Of a DNA stretch of 53,907 nt, positions 17,384 to 24,947 are shown one piece after another (within the stretch, counting starts at the first letter, position 1; every line of letters starts with the position of its first letter). The stretch is from Verrucomicrobiaceae bacterium. GTDB lineage: Bacteria; Verrucomicrobiota; Verrucomicrobiia; Verrucomicrobiales; Verrucomicrobiaceae. A program made the translations under genes and the position numbers. A model generated the notes under the pieces. That model was not told the origin of the DNA. It saw only the letters and a list, made by a program, of their open reading frames with translations, and ran no database searches. The stretch covers positions 1 through 53,907 of the forward strand of contig JAEUHJ010000206.1 in the NCBI GenBank assembly GCA_016795375.1, given 5' to 3'.

Positions 17384-17842
17384 ATGAACTCCCCGCCTGT
17401 ATTATCCGCCGCCCAGCAGATCGAAGTGCTCCTGTCCCGCGTCGATGTGGCCACATGGTCTCTCCAGCATCTCGGCCTTCCCGCCGAATGGCGGGACACC
17501 AACGAGGACGGCAACACCGAACGCTGCCAGGCCGCCGTGAACCGCGTCTTCACACTCTCTCGCGCCGACATCGAGGCCAGCCTGGCTGCGAAGGGGCTGC
17601 ATCCGGAGAATTTGTGGCCTTTCAGCACGGAGCCGGACTCGCGTGACGGCACCTACTTCATCGCAAGAGGAAAGGAATGGGAGTTCTATCACCAGGAGCG
17701 CGGACACCAGTGGGCCGGCGCCATCTTCGATGATCTGGCCGAGGCGCGAAAACTCGTCCTCAACAGTTGGATTCCCGTCTGGCTCGAACTCCTGCACGTC
17801 CCATGCCGGACGAAGGACGGAAAGCACATCGTCACACTTTAG
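17384..17842 (+). CDS. Hypothetical protein, 152 residues
   Basis: I do not recognise this protein. It is soluble, rich in Trp and acidic residues, and shows no signal peptide or membrane segment. The sequence is orderly and protein-like (for example AQQIEVLLSRVDVATWSLQHL, WEFYHQERGHQWAGAIFDDLAEA). I chose the ATG at 17384, 25 bp after the stop of the ComEA-like gene; an in-frame ATG at 17330 would overlap that gene by 29 bp. The close spacing suggests co-transcription. Some features (small, soluble, Trp-rich C-half) are reminiscent of immunity-type proteins, but that is only an impression. Confidence 0.65.
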   Translation: MNSPPVLSAAQQIEVLLSRVDVATWSLQHLGLPAEWRDTNEDGNTERCQAAVNRVFTLSRADIEASLAAKGLHPENLWPFSTEPDSRDGTYFIARGKEWEFYHQERGHQWAGAIFDDLAEARKLVLNSWIPVWLELLHVPCRTKDGKHIVTL

Positions 17843-17921
17843 GAAAGAGCGTCAAATCGCGTCTTGGCCTCCGCACCAAGCGACATGGCCGGAGCCTGGT
17901 GACATGCCACAACGGTGAGGA

Positions 17922-19070
17922 TCAGGCCTGCTTGCCGCCAGAAAGCACGCGGAAGCGCCAGGCCATGAAAAAACGCTCCAGTGCTGGTCCGATGACGGCC
18001 AGCAGGGTCAGCACGATGGTGAACGAGACGCTCGCATGCAGGAAGGCGCGGCCTTTCAGCGCCGCCAGATACCCCAGCCCGTGATGCACGAGGAGCAGCA
18101 GCGGCATGTGCAGGATGTAGCAGGGATAGCTGAACTGCGAGAGCCAGCGGCAGACCGGAGCCGCGCGCGGCCTTGAAGCCAGCGCCAGGTGCCTTCCACC
18201 TGCGAGCAGGATGGCCAGGCCGGGCAGAGAATACCACGCGGCCAGATCCATGCGGAATCCTGCCGAGTGGCTGTATTTCAGCACGCTGGAAATCACCGCA
18301 CCGATGAGCCACAGCACGATGCCTATGAACCACACTTTCCGCGTGATGAGCGCGGTGAATGCCTCCCAGTGGCTGCTCATCGCCGCCCCCGTGACCCACA
18401 ACGGGAAAAGCGCCGTCGTGGTCCACAGCCCTTGAAGCAGCGCGCTGCTGCCGCGCTCCGGTTTGAGCTGCCAGAGCATCACAATGCCAGAAAGAACCAC
18501 CACGGAGCCGATCATGGCGATGATTGTGGCCATGTGCGCCCTCCCTCTCATTAAGAGGAGCAGCGCAGGCCACGCGGCGTAGTAGATGACCTCGCAGCTC
18601 AGACTCCACGAGGGGCCAAAAGCCGGAAACGGCGTGGTGAAGACCTGGAGATTGAACAAGCTTGCGCCCAATTCACGCCAGGGTTCGGCCTTCACTTCCT
18701 CCACGGCAAAATCCAGCCCCAGGCTCCAGGCTGCCACCGCCAGGGCGAGCCCCGTCAAAAACAGCGGATAAAGCCGCGTCACCCGCGTCAGCCCGTAGCG
18801 CCACCAGTCGAACCGGCCGGATTCCATATCACGGGTGATCGAGCGGTGGATGCAGATGCCCGAGATGACAAAAAAGCACCACACGCACCAGTCCCCGTTG
18901 CCAAAAACGGCCCGTGCCCACCGCCAGCCCTCGCTGTTGGTGCGTGGTGTCCAGCCAAAAGCCGAGCCTGCTGCCAGATCAAAGCCATGCGCGAAAATCA
19001 CGGCAAACGCCGCCAGTCCGCGCAACGCGTCGAGCAGCAATTCTGAGTCCTTGTCGAGCCGTTGGTCCAT
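17922..19070 (-). CDS. Acyltransferase family 3 (OafA/NodX-like) membrane protein
   Basis: The protein has 382 residues from the ATG at 19070, with about ten hydrophobic segments. The family hallmark ALRGLAAFAVIFAHG near the N-terminus contains the catalytic His, and FFVISGICIHRSI follows at the expected distance. Such enzymes O-acetylate or O-acylate surface polysaccharides, peptidoglycan or macrolides at the cytoplasmic membrane; the substrate here is unknown. Longer starts (ATG 19088, TTG 19139) are open; the TTG would overlap the cysN stop. It is on the same strand as the cys genes and 65 bp downstream of cysN, so read-through is possible, although a function in sulfur metabolism is unlikely. 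Confidence 0.85.
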   Translation of the reverse strand: MDQRLDKDSELLLDALRGLAAFAVIFAHGFDLAAGSAFGWTPRTNSEGWRWARAVFGNGDWCVWCFFVISGICIHRSITRDMESGRFDWWRYGLTRVTRLYPLFLTGLALAVAAWSLGLDFAVEEVKAEPWRELGASLFNLQVFTTPFPAFGPSWSLSCEVIYYAAWPALLLLMRGRAHMATIIAMIGSVVVLSGIVMLWQLKPERGSSALLQGLWTTTALFPLWVTGAAMSSHWEAFTALITRKVWFIGIVLWLIGAVISSVLKYSHSAGFRMDLAAWYSLPGLAILLAGGRHLALASRPRAAPVCRWLSQFSYPCYILHMPLLLLVHHGLGYLAALKGRAFLHASVSFTIVLTLLAVIGPALERFFMAWRFRVLSGGKQA

Positions 19071-19135
19071 TCTGGTGTCTGGTACCATCACGCACCATCC
19101 CGGAACGCGGCAAACGCTTTTGCTGGGGAACTCGA

Positions 19136-20509
19136 TCAAATCGCGACTTCAGCGTCCTCGTCGCCCGCATCAGTGAGCGCTTTGAGGATCATGCCCGCTG
19201 CGACAGTGCTGTTTGTCTGCTCGTCCACAAGCACAAAGCTGCCGGTGGTGCGGTTCTGGGTGTAGCTGTCGAAAAAGATCGGGCTGGCGCAACGGATGCG
19301 GATGCAGCCGATGTCGTTGAGGGCGAATTCCTTGTTCTCGGCGCTTTTTTCGAGCGTGCTGATGTTCACCTTGTAATGCACCTCGGTGACGACGGCGCGG
19401 ACGTCGTTCGTCGTGTGGCGGAGGTGGAAGCGGCCGCGCGGCTTGAGGGTCTTTTTGTCGGCAAACCAGCAGATCATGGCGTCGAATTCCTGCGCGGTCT
19501 GCACGGGTTCGTTGGCCTTCACGATCATGCCGCCACGAGATGTGTCGATTTCATCGGCAACGGTGATGCTGTAGCTGAGCTGCGGGATGGCCTCGGGCTG
19601 CGGGCCTTCGAAGGTGTGGATGCCGGTGATCTTCGTCGTCATCTCGGACGGATAGACGAGCACGTCATCGCCCACGCGGAAGGTGCCGCTGGCCATGCGG
19701 CCGGCGAAGCCGCGGTAATCGTGGAGATTGCCGAGTTTGGCGTCTTCGCGGTCGGAGATCGGCCTCACGACCCACTGCACGGGGAAACGGGCCGCGTCGG
19801 CGGCGGTTTCGGTATGTACCTGCACGGTTTCGAGGTGTTGGAGCAACGACGGGCCGGTGTACCAAGGGGTGGCGTCAGATTTCTCGACCACGTTGTCGCC
19901 ATTCAGGGCGCTCATCGGGATCGGCGTGACGTTCGGCAGGTTTTCGAGGCCGCTGGCGAATTTCATGTAGTCGGCCACGATCTTGTCATAGACGGCCTGG
20001 TCGAAGTTCACCAGGTCCATCTTGTTCACGGCGAGAACGATATGCCCGATGCGCAGCAAGCTGGCGAGGTAGGTGTGGCGCATCGTCTGCTCGATCACAC
20101 CGAGACGGGCGTCGATCAAAATGATCGCCAGATCGGCCGTGGAGGCACCGGTGACCATGTTGCGCGTGTATTGAATGTGCCCAGGAGTGTCCGCGATGAT
20201 GAATTTCCGCTTCGGCGTGGCGAAGTAGCGATAGGCCACGTCAATCGTGATGCCCTGCTCGCGTTCGGCGCGAAGACCGTCGGTGAGCAATGCGAGATTC
20301 ACATGGGCATCGCCGCGACGCTTCGAGGATTCTTCGACGGCGAGAAGCTGGTCTTCAAAGATGGATTTGGAATCATACAGCAAACGGCCGATGAGCGTGC
20401 TTTTGCCATCATCGACGGAACCAGCGGTCGTGAAGCGAAGGAGAGAGGATTCGGAAGCATCGACGATGCCGGAGATGGGAGATGGGAGATGGGAGATGGG
20501 GGAAGACAT
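19136..20509 (-). CDS. cysN: Sulfate adenylyltransferase subunit 1 (GTPase)
   Basis: The protein has 457 residues, close to CysN length, with no C-terminal APS-kinase (CysC) domain. GTPase motifs: GSVDDGKS (P-loop, 30-37), DTPGH and NKMD. With CysD it makes adenosine 5'-phosphosulfate from sulfate and ATP, driven by GTP hydrolysis. The N-terminal 14 residues (MSSPISHLPSPISG) are low-complexity and are encoded by four copies of a 7-bp repeat (20471-20498). The only ATG in frame is at 20509; no ATG, GTG or TTG in frame lies between the repeat and the GTPase domain. The usual tight cysD-cysN coupling is broken by an inserted four-helix-bundle gene. Confidence 0.94.
   Translation of the reverse strand: MSSPISHLPSPISGIVDASESSLLRFTTAGSVDDGKSTLIGRLLYDSKSIFEDQLLAVEESSKRRGDAHVNLALLTDGLRAEREQGITIDVAYRYFATPKRKFIIADTPGHIQYTRNMVTGASTADLAIILIDARLGVIEQTMRHTYLASLLRIGHIVLAVNKMDLVNFDQAVYDKIVADYMKFASGLENLPNVTPIPMSALNGDNVVEKSDATPWYTGPSLLQHLETVQVHTETAADAARFPVQWVVRPISDREDAKLGNLHDYRGFAGRMASGTFRVGDDVLVYPSEMTTKITGIHTFEGPQPEAIPQLSYSITVADEIDTSRGGMIVKANEPVQTAQEFDAMICWFADKKTLKPRGRFHLRHTTNDVRAVVTEVHYKVNISTLEKSAENKEFALNDIGCIRIRCASPIFFDSYTQNRTTGSFVLVDEQTNSTVAAGMILKALTDAGDEDAEVAI
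20471..20498. repeat. Four tandem copies of GGAGATG inside the cysN start region
   Basis: Perfect head-to-tail copies of the 7-mer GGAGATG (plus strand), followed by related degenerate units (GGAAGAC, GGAAGATGG, CAGATGGGG) up to about 20543. It encodes residues 5-13 of CysN on the minus strand and forms the left arm of an inverted pair with the array at 20938-20963. As the unit is not a multiple of 3, gain or loss of one copy would shift the cysN frame. Confidence 0.9.
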
Positions 20510-20543
20510 GGGAAGATGGAAAAATGGCAGTTCGCAGATGGGG

Positions 20544-20918
20544 TCAGGCGCGGCGTTGTTCGGTGGAGAGGAGGAGACCTGTGATGAGGCGGCCGATGCG
20601 AATGCAGCGCTCGCGTTAGGATTGAAACTGTTTGGTGAACTGGGGAAACATGTCTTCGCCAGCGTAGGTCATGGACCGAATCTCGCCGTTGGAGCCACGC
20701 GCGTAGTCGTAGAACTTTCGCTTTTCAAGAATGGAGAGGCGTTCAAAACCCTCGGAAATGTTGTTCATCACGGAGAGTGCCGAACGGCGCATCTGGCTGC
20801 GGAAATCAAAATCGGCACGAAAGGCATCTTCACGAGTGAGCAGATGGATTTCGAGATTCTGGGCACGGGCGAGCTGCCAGGCCTCCAGGTCTTCAAATCG
20901 TTCTATTCGCTTATTCAT
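20544..20918 (-). pseudogene. Four-helix-bundle (23S rRNA intervening sequence/S23 family) protein with premature stop
   Basis: From the ATG at 20918 the frame reads 100 residues (ERFEDLEAWQLARAQ..., RRSALSVMNNISEGFER, RKFYDYARGSNGEIRSM, AGEDMFPQF) and stops at a TAA (20616-20618). These are strong signatures of the S23/IVP four-helix-bundle family. Beyond the TAA the same frame continues for 23 more codons (RERCIRIGRLITGLLLSTEQRR) to a TGA at 20544, which looks like the missing last helix; the total of about 124 codons is the family's usual size. A single TTA to TAA change would explain it. The shortened 100-residue product may still be made. The gene lies between cysD and cysN on the same strand. 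Confidence 0.75.
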
Positions 20919-20937
20919 GGTCTAAAGCTGGTTTGAT

Positions 20938-20963
20938 CCCATCTGCCATCTCCAATCTCCCAA
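20938..20963. repeat. Degenerate 7-bp array, right end of the S23 cassette
   Basis: Read on the minus strand this is GGGAGATTGGAGATGGCAGA followed by TGGG: three imperfect copies of GGAGATG just after the cysD stop and upstream of the S23 start. It is inverted relative to the array at 20471-20498, so the two can pair or define the ends of an element. Confidence 0.7.
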
Positions 20964-20978
20964 CTGCGATGCTCCGCA

Positions 20979-21905
20979 TCAGAAGTACCCTTCCTTCTTG
21001 CGGTCTTCCATGGCGGTCTCGCTGCGTTTGTCGTCGGCACGGGTGCCGCGCTCGGTCTGGCGGGCGGCGGCGACTTCGGCAACGATGTCGTCGATGGTGC
21101 TGGCGGTGGATTCGACGGCACCGGTGCAGGAGGCGTCACCGACGGTGCGGAAGCGGATGACCATCTCTTTCACGCGGGGTTTTTCCTCGTCGAGCAAGGG
21201 GATGATCGGATTGCCACGCTCATCATTGAGTCCGACGGCGAGGAGCTGGCCGTGACGCTCGATGATCTGGCGTTTGTGGCTGAAGTAGAGGCTGGGGAGC
21301 GGGATGTTTTCCTGGCGGATGTACTGCCAGATGTCCATCTCGGTCCAGTTGCTGAGCGGGAAGACGCGGAAGTGCTCGCCGAAGTGTTTGCGGCCGTTGA
21401 AGATGTTCCAGAGCTCGGGGCGCTGGTTTTTCGGGTCCCACTGACCGAATTCGTTGCGGTGGGAGAAGAAGCGCTCCTTGGCGCGGGCCTTCTCCTCATC
21501 GCGGCGGCCGCCGCCGAGGCAGGCGTCGAATTGATGCTCCTCGATGGTGTCGAGCAGAGTGACGGTTTGCAGCTTGTTGCGGGAGGCGTTGTGGCCTTTC
21601 TCCTCCTGCACGCGGCCGTCGTCGATGGACTTCTGCACGCTGCCGACGACGAGATCCGCGCCGATTTCCTGTACGAACCAATCGCGGTATTCCATGGCCT
21701 CGGGGAAGTTGTGGCCGGTATCGACGTGCAGCAGCTTGAAGGGCAGACGCGAGGGATAAAATGCCTTCCGCGCGAGCCAGGCCATCACGATGCTGTCTTT
21801 GCCGCCGGAGAACAGCAGCGCGGGCTTTTCAAACTGTGCGGCGGTTTCGCGCAGAATGTATATCGCTTCGGATTCGAGGAACTGAAGGTGTGTGATGGCG
21901 GACAT
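20979..21905 (-). CDS. cysD: Sulfate adenylyltransferase subunit 2
   Basis: The protein has 308 residues, the normal CysD length. The PP-loop SGGKDSIVM (33-41) binds ATP; LHVDTGHNFPE, the RNKLQTVTLLDTIEEHQFDACLGGGRRDEE region and NWTEMDIWQYI follow as in E. coli CysD. It adenylylates sulfate as the catalytic partner of CysN. It starts 6 bp after the TSUP permease gene on the same strand. The C-terminus (EDRKKEGYF) is intact, so the insertion downstream did not damage it. Confidence 0.97.
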   Translation of the reverse strand: MSAITHLQFLESEAIYILRETAAQFEKPALLFSGGKDSIVMAWLARKAFYPSRLPFKLLHVDTGHNFPEAMEYRDWFVQEIGADLVVGSVQKSIDDGRVQEEKGHNASRNKLQTVTLLDTIEEHQFDACLGGGRRDEEKARAKERFFSHRNEFGQWDPKNQRPELWNIFNGRKHFGEHFRVFPLSNWTEMDIWQYIRQENIPLPSLYFSHKRQIIERHGQLLAVGLNDERGNPIIPLLDEEKPRVKEMVIRFRTVGDASCTGAVESTASTIDDIVAEVAAARQTERGTRADDKRSETAMEDRKKEGYF

Positions 21906-21911
21906 GGCGAA

Positions 21912-22664
21912 TTAGATGAGGGCGAAGGCTTTGAGAAGGTTGCGGGCGCTGACGGCGGTGACGAGAAGACCGACGAGAATCATGAAGGGCTTGTGCGGGA
22001 TGCGTTTGGCGGCCCAGGCACCGAGCGGGGCGGCGATGACGCCACCAAGCGCGAGACCGACGATCATCGACCAGTGCGTGAGGCCGATGGTGAGCAGGAA
22101 GGTGATGCTCGCGGCGAGCGTAACGAAGAACTCGACAGCGTTCACGCTGCCAACGGTGATGCGCACATCATTGCCGCGCACGATGAGATTCGAGGCGACG
22201 ATCGGCCCCCAGCCGCCACCGCCCATGGCATCAATGAGAGCACCGAAGAAGCCGAGAGGGGTGAGATGAGTGGTCACATTTCGCGGCGGGACGCGGAAGA
22301 AGGCCTTCGCGATGATGACGAGACCCATGATGATCAAATAGCCGCTGACATACGGTTTCAGCACATCGCCATCAAAGGCGGAAAGCGCATACGCGCCGAT
22401 GATCGCGCCAAGAACCGCCGGGATGAGCAGGCGGCGGAACAAATAGCGGTCCACATTCCCAAATGCGTGATGCGAGATGGCCGAGGCGCCGGTCGTGAAG
22501 CACTCCGCGGCATGCACGGTGGCGCTGGTGGCCGCAGGCGGCACGCCGAAGGCCATGAGCAGCGAAGACGCGCTGACGCCGTAGGCCATGCCGAGCGCTC
22601 CATCGATGAGCTGAGCTGCAAAACCGGCGGCGATATATAGCAGGAAGTCAGGCGGCAGGTCCAT
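21912..22664 (-). CDS. Sulfite/organosulfonate exporter-type permease (TauE/SafE, TSUP family)
   Basis: The protein has 250 residues and about eight membrane segments in two repeated halves (first half FAAQLIDGALGMAYGVSAS, second half FGALIDAMGGGGWGPIVAS), the TSUP hallmark. Family members move sulfite, sulfoacetate, sulfate or other sulfur anions across the cytoplasmic membrane. Its place between cysH and cysD, with 6-bp gaps on each side, ties it to assimilatory sulfate reduction. Whether it imports sulfate or exports excess sulfite cannot be decided from sequence. Confidence 0.93.
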   Translation of the reverse strand: MDLPPDFLLYIAAGFAAQLIDGALGMAYGVSASSLLMAFGVPPAATSATVHAAECFTTGASAISHHAFGNVDRYLFRRLLIPAVLGAIIGAYALSAFDGDVLKPYVSGYLIIMGLVIIAKAFFRVPPRNVTTHLTPLGFFGALIDAMGGGGWGPIVASNLIVRGNDVRITVGSVNAVEFFVTLAASITFLLTIGLTHWSMIVGLALGGVIAAPLGAWAAKRIPHKPFMILVGLLVTAVSARNLLKAFALI

Positions 22665-22670
22665 CGGGCT

Positions 22671-23327
22671 TCACGCTTTGTCGGTGACGAGTTTCGCATG
22701 CAGGCCGCACTCGTGCTTTTCATCGCCCTTCGCCGGATCGTAGTAGGTGCGCTCGTTCGGCAGCGCGTGCTCGGTCAGATACGCGTCCATCTCGACGGGC
22801 GTCCAGTCGAGGATGGGGTTCACCTTGAGGCAGTTGAACTTCGCGTCCCACATGAAGGGAGCAAGCGTGGCCGCGCGCTGCGGGTTTTGTTCGCGACGCA
22901 GCGCGGTGATCCACACTTTCGGGGCCAGTTCGCGCATGCCGCGCTCGAAGGGCTCCAGCTTCATGATGCGGCTGAAGGACTCGACGCGCTCCACCTCGTC
23001 AGGCATTGGCACCAGGCCACCATTCAGCGCCAGCCAATGGGCGGCGGTCATGAGCGGCAGGTAGGGCTTCAAATTCAGCGTGAGCTGCGCCCGGCACTTT
23101 TCGGCGAAACGATAAGTTTCCGGCAGGTTCGTGCCGTGGTCGATCCAGAGCACCGGCGTGTCCGCTGCGGCCTGCGTGACCAGATGCAGGATCACTGCCT
23201 CGTAAGGGCGGAAATTCGTCGTCACCAGTGCCTGGCCGTCGGCATGCGCGAGGGCGATTTCGATGATTTCGGAGGGCGATTTGCCTCTGGCGTCATCATT
23301 GAGGGCGGTGATTTGGGCAGGGTGCAT
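22671..23327 (-). CDS. cysH: Phosphoadenylyl-sulfate reductase (thioredoxin-dependent)
   Basis: The protein has 218 residues from the ATG at 23327; a GTG at 23348 would add seven. PP-loop-fold signatures VTTNFRPYEAVILH and IDHGTNLPETYRFAEKC (compare the TGYLFPETYRF of E. coli CysH) precede RREQNPQRA, VNPILDWTPVEMDAYL and the catalytic Cys207 in KHECGLH. The paired-cysteine motifs that bind the 4Fe-4S cluster of APS reductases are absent (the segment reads FSRIMKLEPFERG), so PAPS rather than APS is the likelier substrate. That would need an APS kinase (CysC), which is not in the window. It is the first cys gene of the operon. Confidence 0.88.
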   Translation of the reverse strand: MHPAQITALNDDARGKSPSEIIEIALAHADGQALVTTNFRPYEAVILHLVTQAAADTPVLWIDHGTNLPETYRFAEKCRAQLTLNLKPYLPLMTAAHWLALNGGLVPMPDEVERVESFSRIMKLEPFERGMRELAPKVWITALRREQNPQRAATLAPFMWDAKFNCLKVNPILDWTPVEMDAYLTEHALPNERTYYDPAKGDEKHECGLHAKLVTDKA

Positions 23328-23388
23328 GGCGGGGGATGATTTATTCACCCAATTCTCGATGTGTAAAGTAGGTTTTAATCATCTTGGC

Positions 23389-23416
23389 AAAAAAAAGCGC
23401 GGAGGTTATCCGCGCT
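23389..23416 (-). terminator. Rho-independent terminator of rplU-rpmA
   Basis: On the minus strand, AGCGCGGA and TCCGCGCT form an 8-bp stem with a 5-nt loop followed by a run of eight T's, 28 bp after the rpmA stop. It separates the ribosomal protein genes from the cys operon that starts 62 bp further on. Confidence 0.88.
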
Positions 23417-23443
23417 CTGTTGAGTGGAATTGTCTGTCTGGAT

Positions 23444-23701
23444 TTACGCCTGAAGGGCGGCTTCGTCCACATTCACACGACGACCATCCTTGTCGAAGCG
23501 CACATTGCCGTCCACGAGGGCAAAGATGGTGTGGTCCTTGCCGATGCCTACGTTGCGACCGGTGATCCATTTGGTGCCACGCTGGCGAAGGATGATGTTG
23601 CCGGCGATGACGGCCTCACCACCGAATTTCTTGACGCCGAGGCGCTTGCTCTGGCTGTCGCGACCGTTCTTGACGGAACCTTGTCCTTTTTTATGGGCCA
23701 T
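23444..23701 (-). CDS. rpmA: 50S ribosomal protein L27
   Basis: The 85-residue protein starts [20 protein letters not shown] and contains [22 protein letters not shown] and [13 protein letters not shown], the standard L27 sequence. Its N-terminal tail reaches the peptidyl-transferase centre. It follows rplU by 20 bp in the conserved rplU-rpmA order. The start is unambiguous and there is no Firmicute-type cleavable N-terminal extension. Confidence 0.98.
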   Translation of the reverse strand: MAHKKGQGSVKNGRDSQSKRLGVKKFGGEAVIAGNIILRQRGTKWITGRNVGIGKDHTIFALVDGNVRFDKDGRRVNVDEAALQA

Positions 23702-23721
23702 AAGAGTGGAGAGGTGAAAAA

Positions 23722-24036
23722 TTAGGCGTTGATGGCGGTGATCTGCACGAGGGTCAGAGGCTGGCGATGGCCACGGGTCTTGTGGAAGCCCTTGCGCTTG
23801 CGGAACTTGAAGGTGGTCGCCTTGTCGGCCTTGTGCTGCTTCAGCACCTTGGCTGAAACGCTGGCTCCGCTGACGGTGGGGGCGCCCACTTTGATGCTGC
23901 TGCCTTCACCGGCGGCCAGCACCTGGTCGAAAGTGGCGGTTTCGCCCTCGGCGGCGGCGAGTTTCTCCACGTCGAGCTTGTCGCCCACGGAGACTTTGTA
24001 TTGTTTGCCGCCTGTTTGGATGATTGCGTATGCCAT
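23722..24036 (-). CDS. rplU: 50S ribosomal protein L21
   Basis: The 104-residue protein begins [20 protein letters not shown] and ends [20 protein letters not shown] plus ITAINA, the standard L21 pattern. It binds 23S rRNA early in 50S assembly. The ATG at 24036 is the family start; the frame is open upstream to 24339 but that is the antisense of the HAD phosphatase region. No clear Shine-Dalgarno precedes it. Operon partner: rpmA. Confidence 0.98.
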   Translation of the reverse strand: MAYAIIQTGGKQYKVSVGDKLDVEKLAAAEGETATFDQVLAAGEGSSIKVGAPTVSGASVSAKVLKQHKADKATTFKFRKRKGFHKTRGHRQPLTLVQITAINA

Positions 24037-24131
24037 AGCCTGAAAGAGTGAGGATTTTCCCCTGGTCCGGGACGAGGGGCGCGGAGATTTCCACAGACCT
24101 CCCAGTTCGGCAAGGCAAAACTTCCGCGAAA

Positions 24132-24947
24132 TCAGCCCGCCGGAGGCTGGGAGCCGCCAAAGTAGTGCGTCAGAGCCTCCATCATGCCCTCGCTGGCGAA
24201 GCGGGAGGCGATGAAACCACCTCGGGAATGCACGATCTGCTTCACCGGATCGAGCGCGTTGCCGGGACAGGCGATCATGCGGGCGTGGCGCGGGTCGAGC
24301 ATGCTGAGATCGTTGTAATTGTCCCCGGCGGCGAAGCACACGGAGGCATCAAGGCCCAAAAGACGTGCCAGTTCGCTCAGCGCCGTGCCTTTGCTGTAGC
24401 CGCTGTGGGAAAAACGCAGGTAGATGCCATTGCGATGGTAGCCGATGTCCGGGAACTGCCGTGCATGCGCGTCGATGTGCGCACAAATGCCATCAAGCTC
24501 CACATCAGAGGTGCCGACGATGCCCATCCCGCCGTGATCACCCTGGATGAAGGACGCCTTTGTCTGCGTCTCAACCAATTGCCGGATCGCCTGCAATGGA
24601 GGCTGATGATCCTTGACGAAACGCTCGTGTGCCCGGCGCGCCTGGCGGTTCCATGAGCCGAAATCCGTCCAGCGGCTGAAGAAGCCCGGTTTGTAGATGT
24701 CGCATTCCTGCGCGATGATGAAGTCCGGCTCGGAGAAGATACCGTGCTGTGCGAGGCCTTCGATGGTCTGTCCGAGGCTGCGGCCGGTGTTGATGACCCA
24801 GGCTGCGCCCTGGCCGCGCAGCATTTGAATCATCTGCCCGAGGGCCGGATGAAACACTGGATCACTCTGCGGATGCACGAGCGTGCCGTCGAAGTCGAAG
24901 CAAAGGATGAAGCGGTGTTTGGGAGCGGCCATGAGACGGGCGCGCAT
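24132..24947 (-). CDS. HAD-superfamily (Cof/type IIB-like) phosphatase
   Basis: The protein has 271 residues. HAD motif I FDFDGTLV (nucleophile Asp18 and Asp20), motif II INTGR, and motif III/IV Lys and GDNYNDLSML are all present, with a cap-type insertion in the middle, as in Cof-like IIB hydrolases that act on sugar phosphates and similar small phosphorylated compounds. The substrate is unknown. The ATG at 24947 directly follows the stop of the upstream membrane protein gene; an alternative ATG at 24932 (MAAPKHRFIL) would leave a short gap. The adjacency implies one transcript with that gene. Confidence 0.88.
   Translation of the reverse strand: MRARLMAAPKHRFILCFDFDGTLVHPQSDPVFHPALGQMIQMLRGQGAAWVINTGRSLGQTIEGLAQHGIFSEPDFIIAQECDIYKPGFFSRWTDFGSWNRQARRAHERFVKDHQPPLQAIRQLVETQTKASFIQGDHGGMGIVGTSDVELDGICAHIDAHARQFPDIGYHRNGIYLRFSHSGYSKGTALSELARLLGLDASVCFAAGDNYNDLSMLDPRHARMIACPGNALDPVKQIVHSRGGFIASRFASEGMMEALTHYFGGSQPPAG

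Larger units (their letters stand above)
20471..20963. mobile_element. Putative S23/IVP cassette inserted between cysD and cysN
   Basis: The four-helix-bundle gene is bounded by inverted arrays of a degenerate 7-bp unit: GGAGATG repeats on the plus strand at the left (20471-20498) and the same unit on the minus strand at the right (20938-20963). cysD and cysN normally abut, so the roughly 500-bp segment looks like an insertion. There is no transposase. S23-type genes occur as insertions in other genomes (notably inside 23S rRNA genes as intervening sequences), so a non-autonomous element is a reasonable inference, but I cannot see a target-site duplication. Confidence 0.45.

Noticed and set aside
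19071..19139. Longer acyltransferase starting at TTG 19139, overlapping the cysN stop
   Set aside because: The added residues (VCRVPGWCVMVPDT and others) look non-coding and the start codon is rare; the ATG at 19070 gives the family N-terminus.
20471..20498. CRISPR array
   Set aside because: The units are 7 bp, contiguous and without spacers.
18914..20584. Plus-strand open frame of 556 codons
   Set aside because: It is antisense to cysN, whose GTPase motifs are complete.
23328..23443. SAM or other sulfur riboswitch upstream of cysH
   Set aside because: The gap between the rpmA terminator and cysH is only about 60 bp and shows no riboswitch core.
24037..24339. N-terminally extended rplU from 24339
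   Set aside because: The extra 101 residues are antisense of the HAD gene; L21 starts at [13 protein letters not shown].
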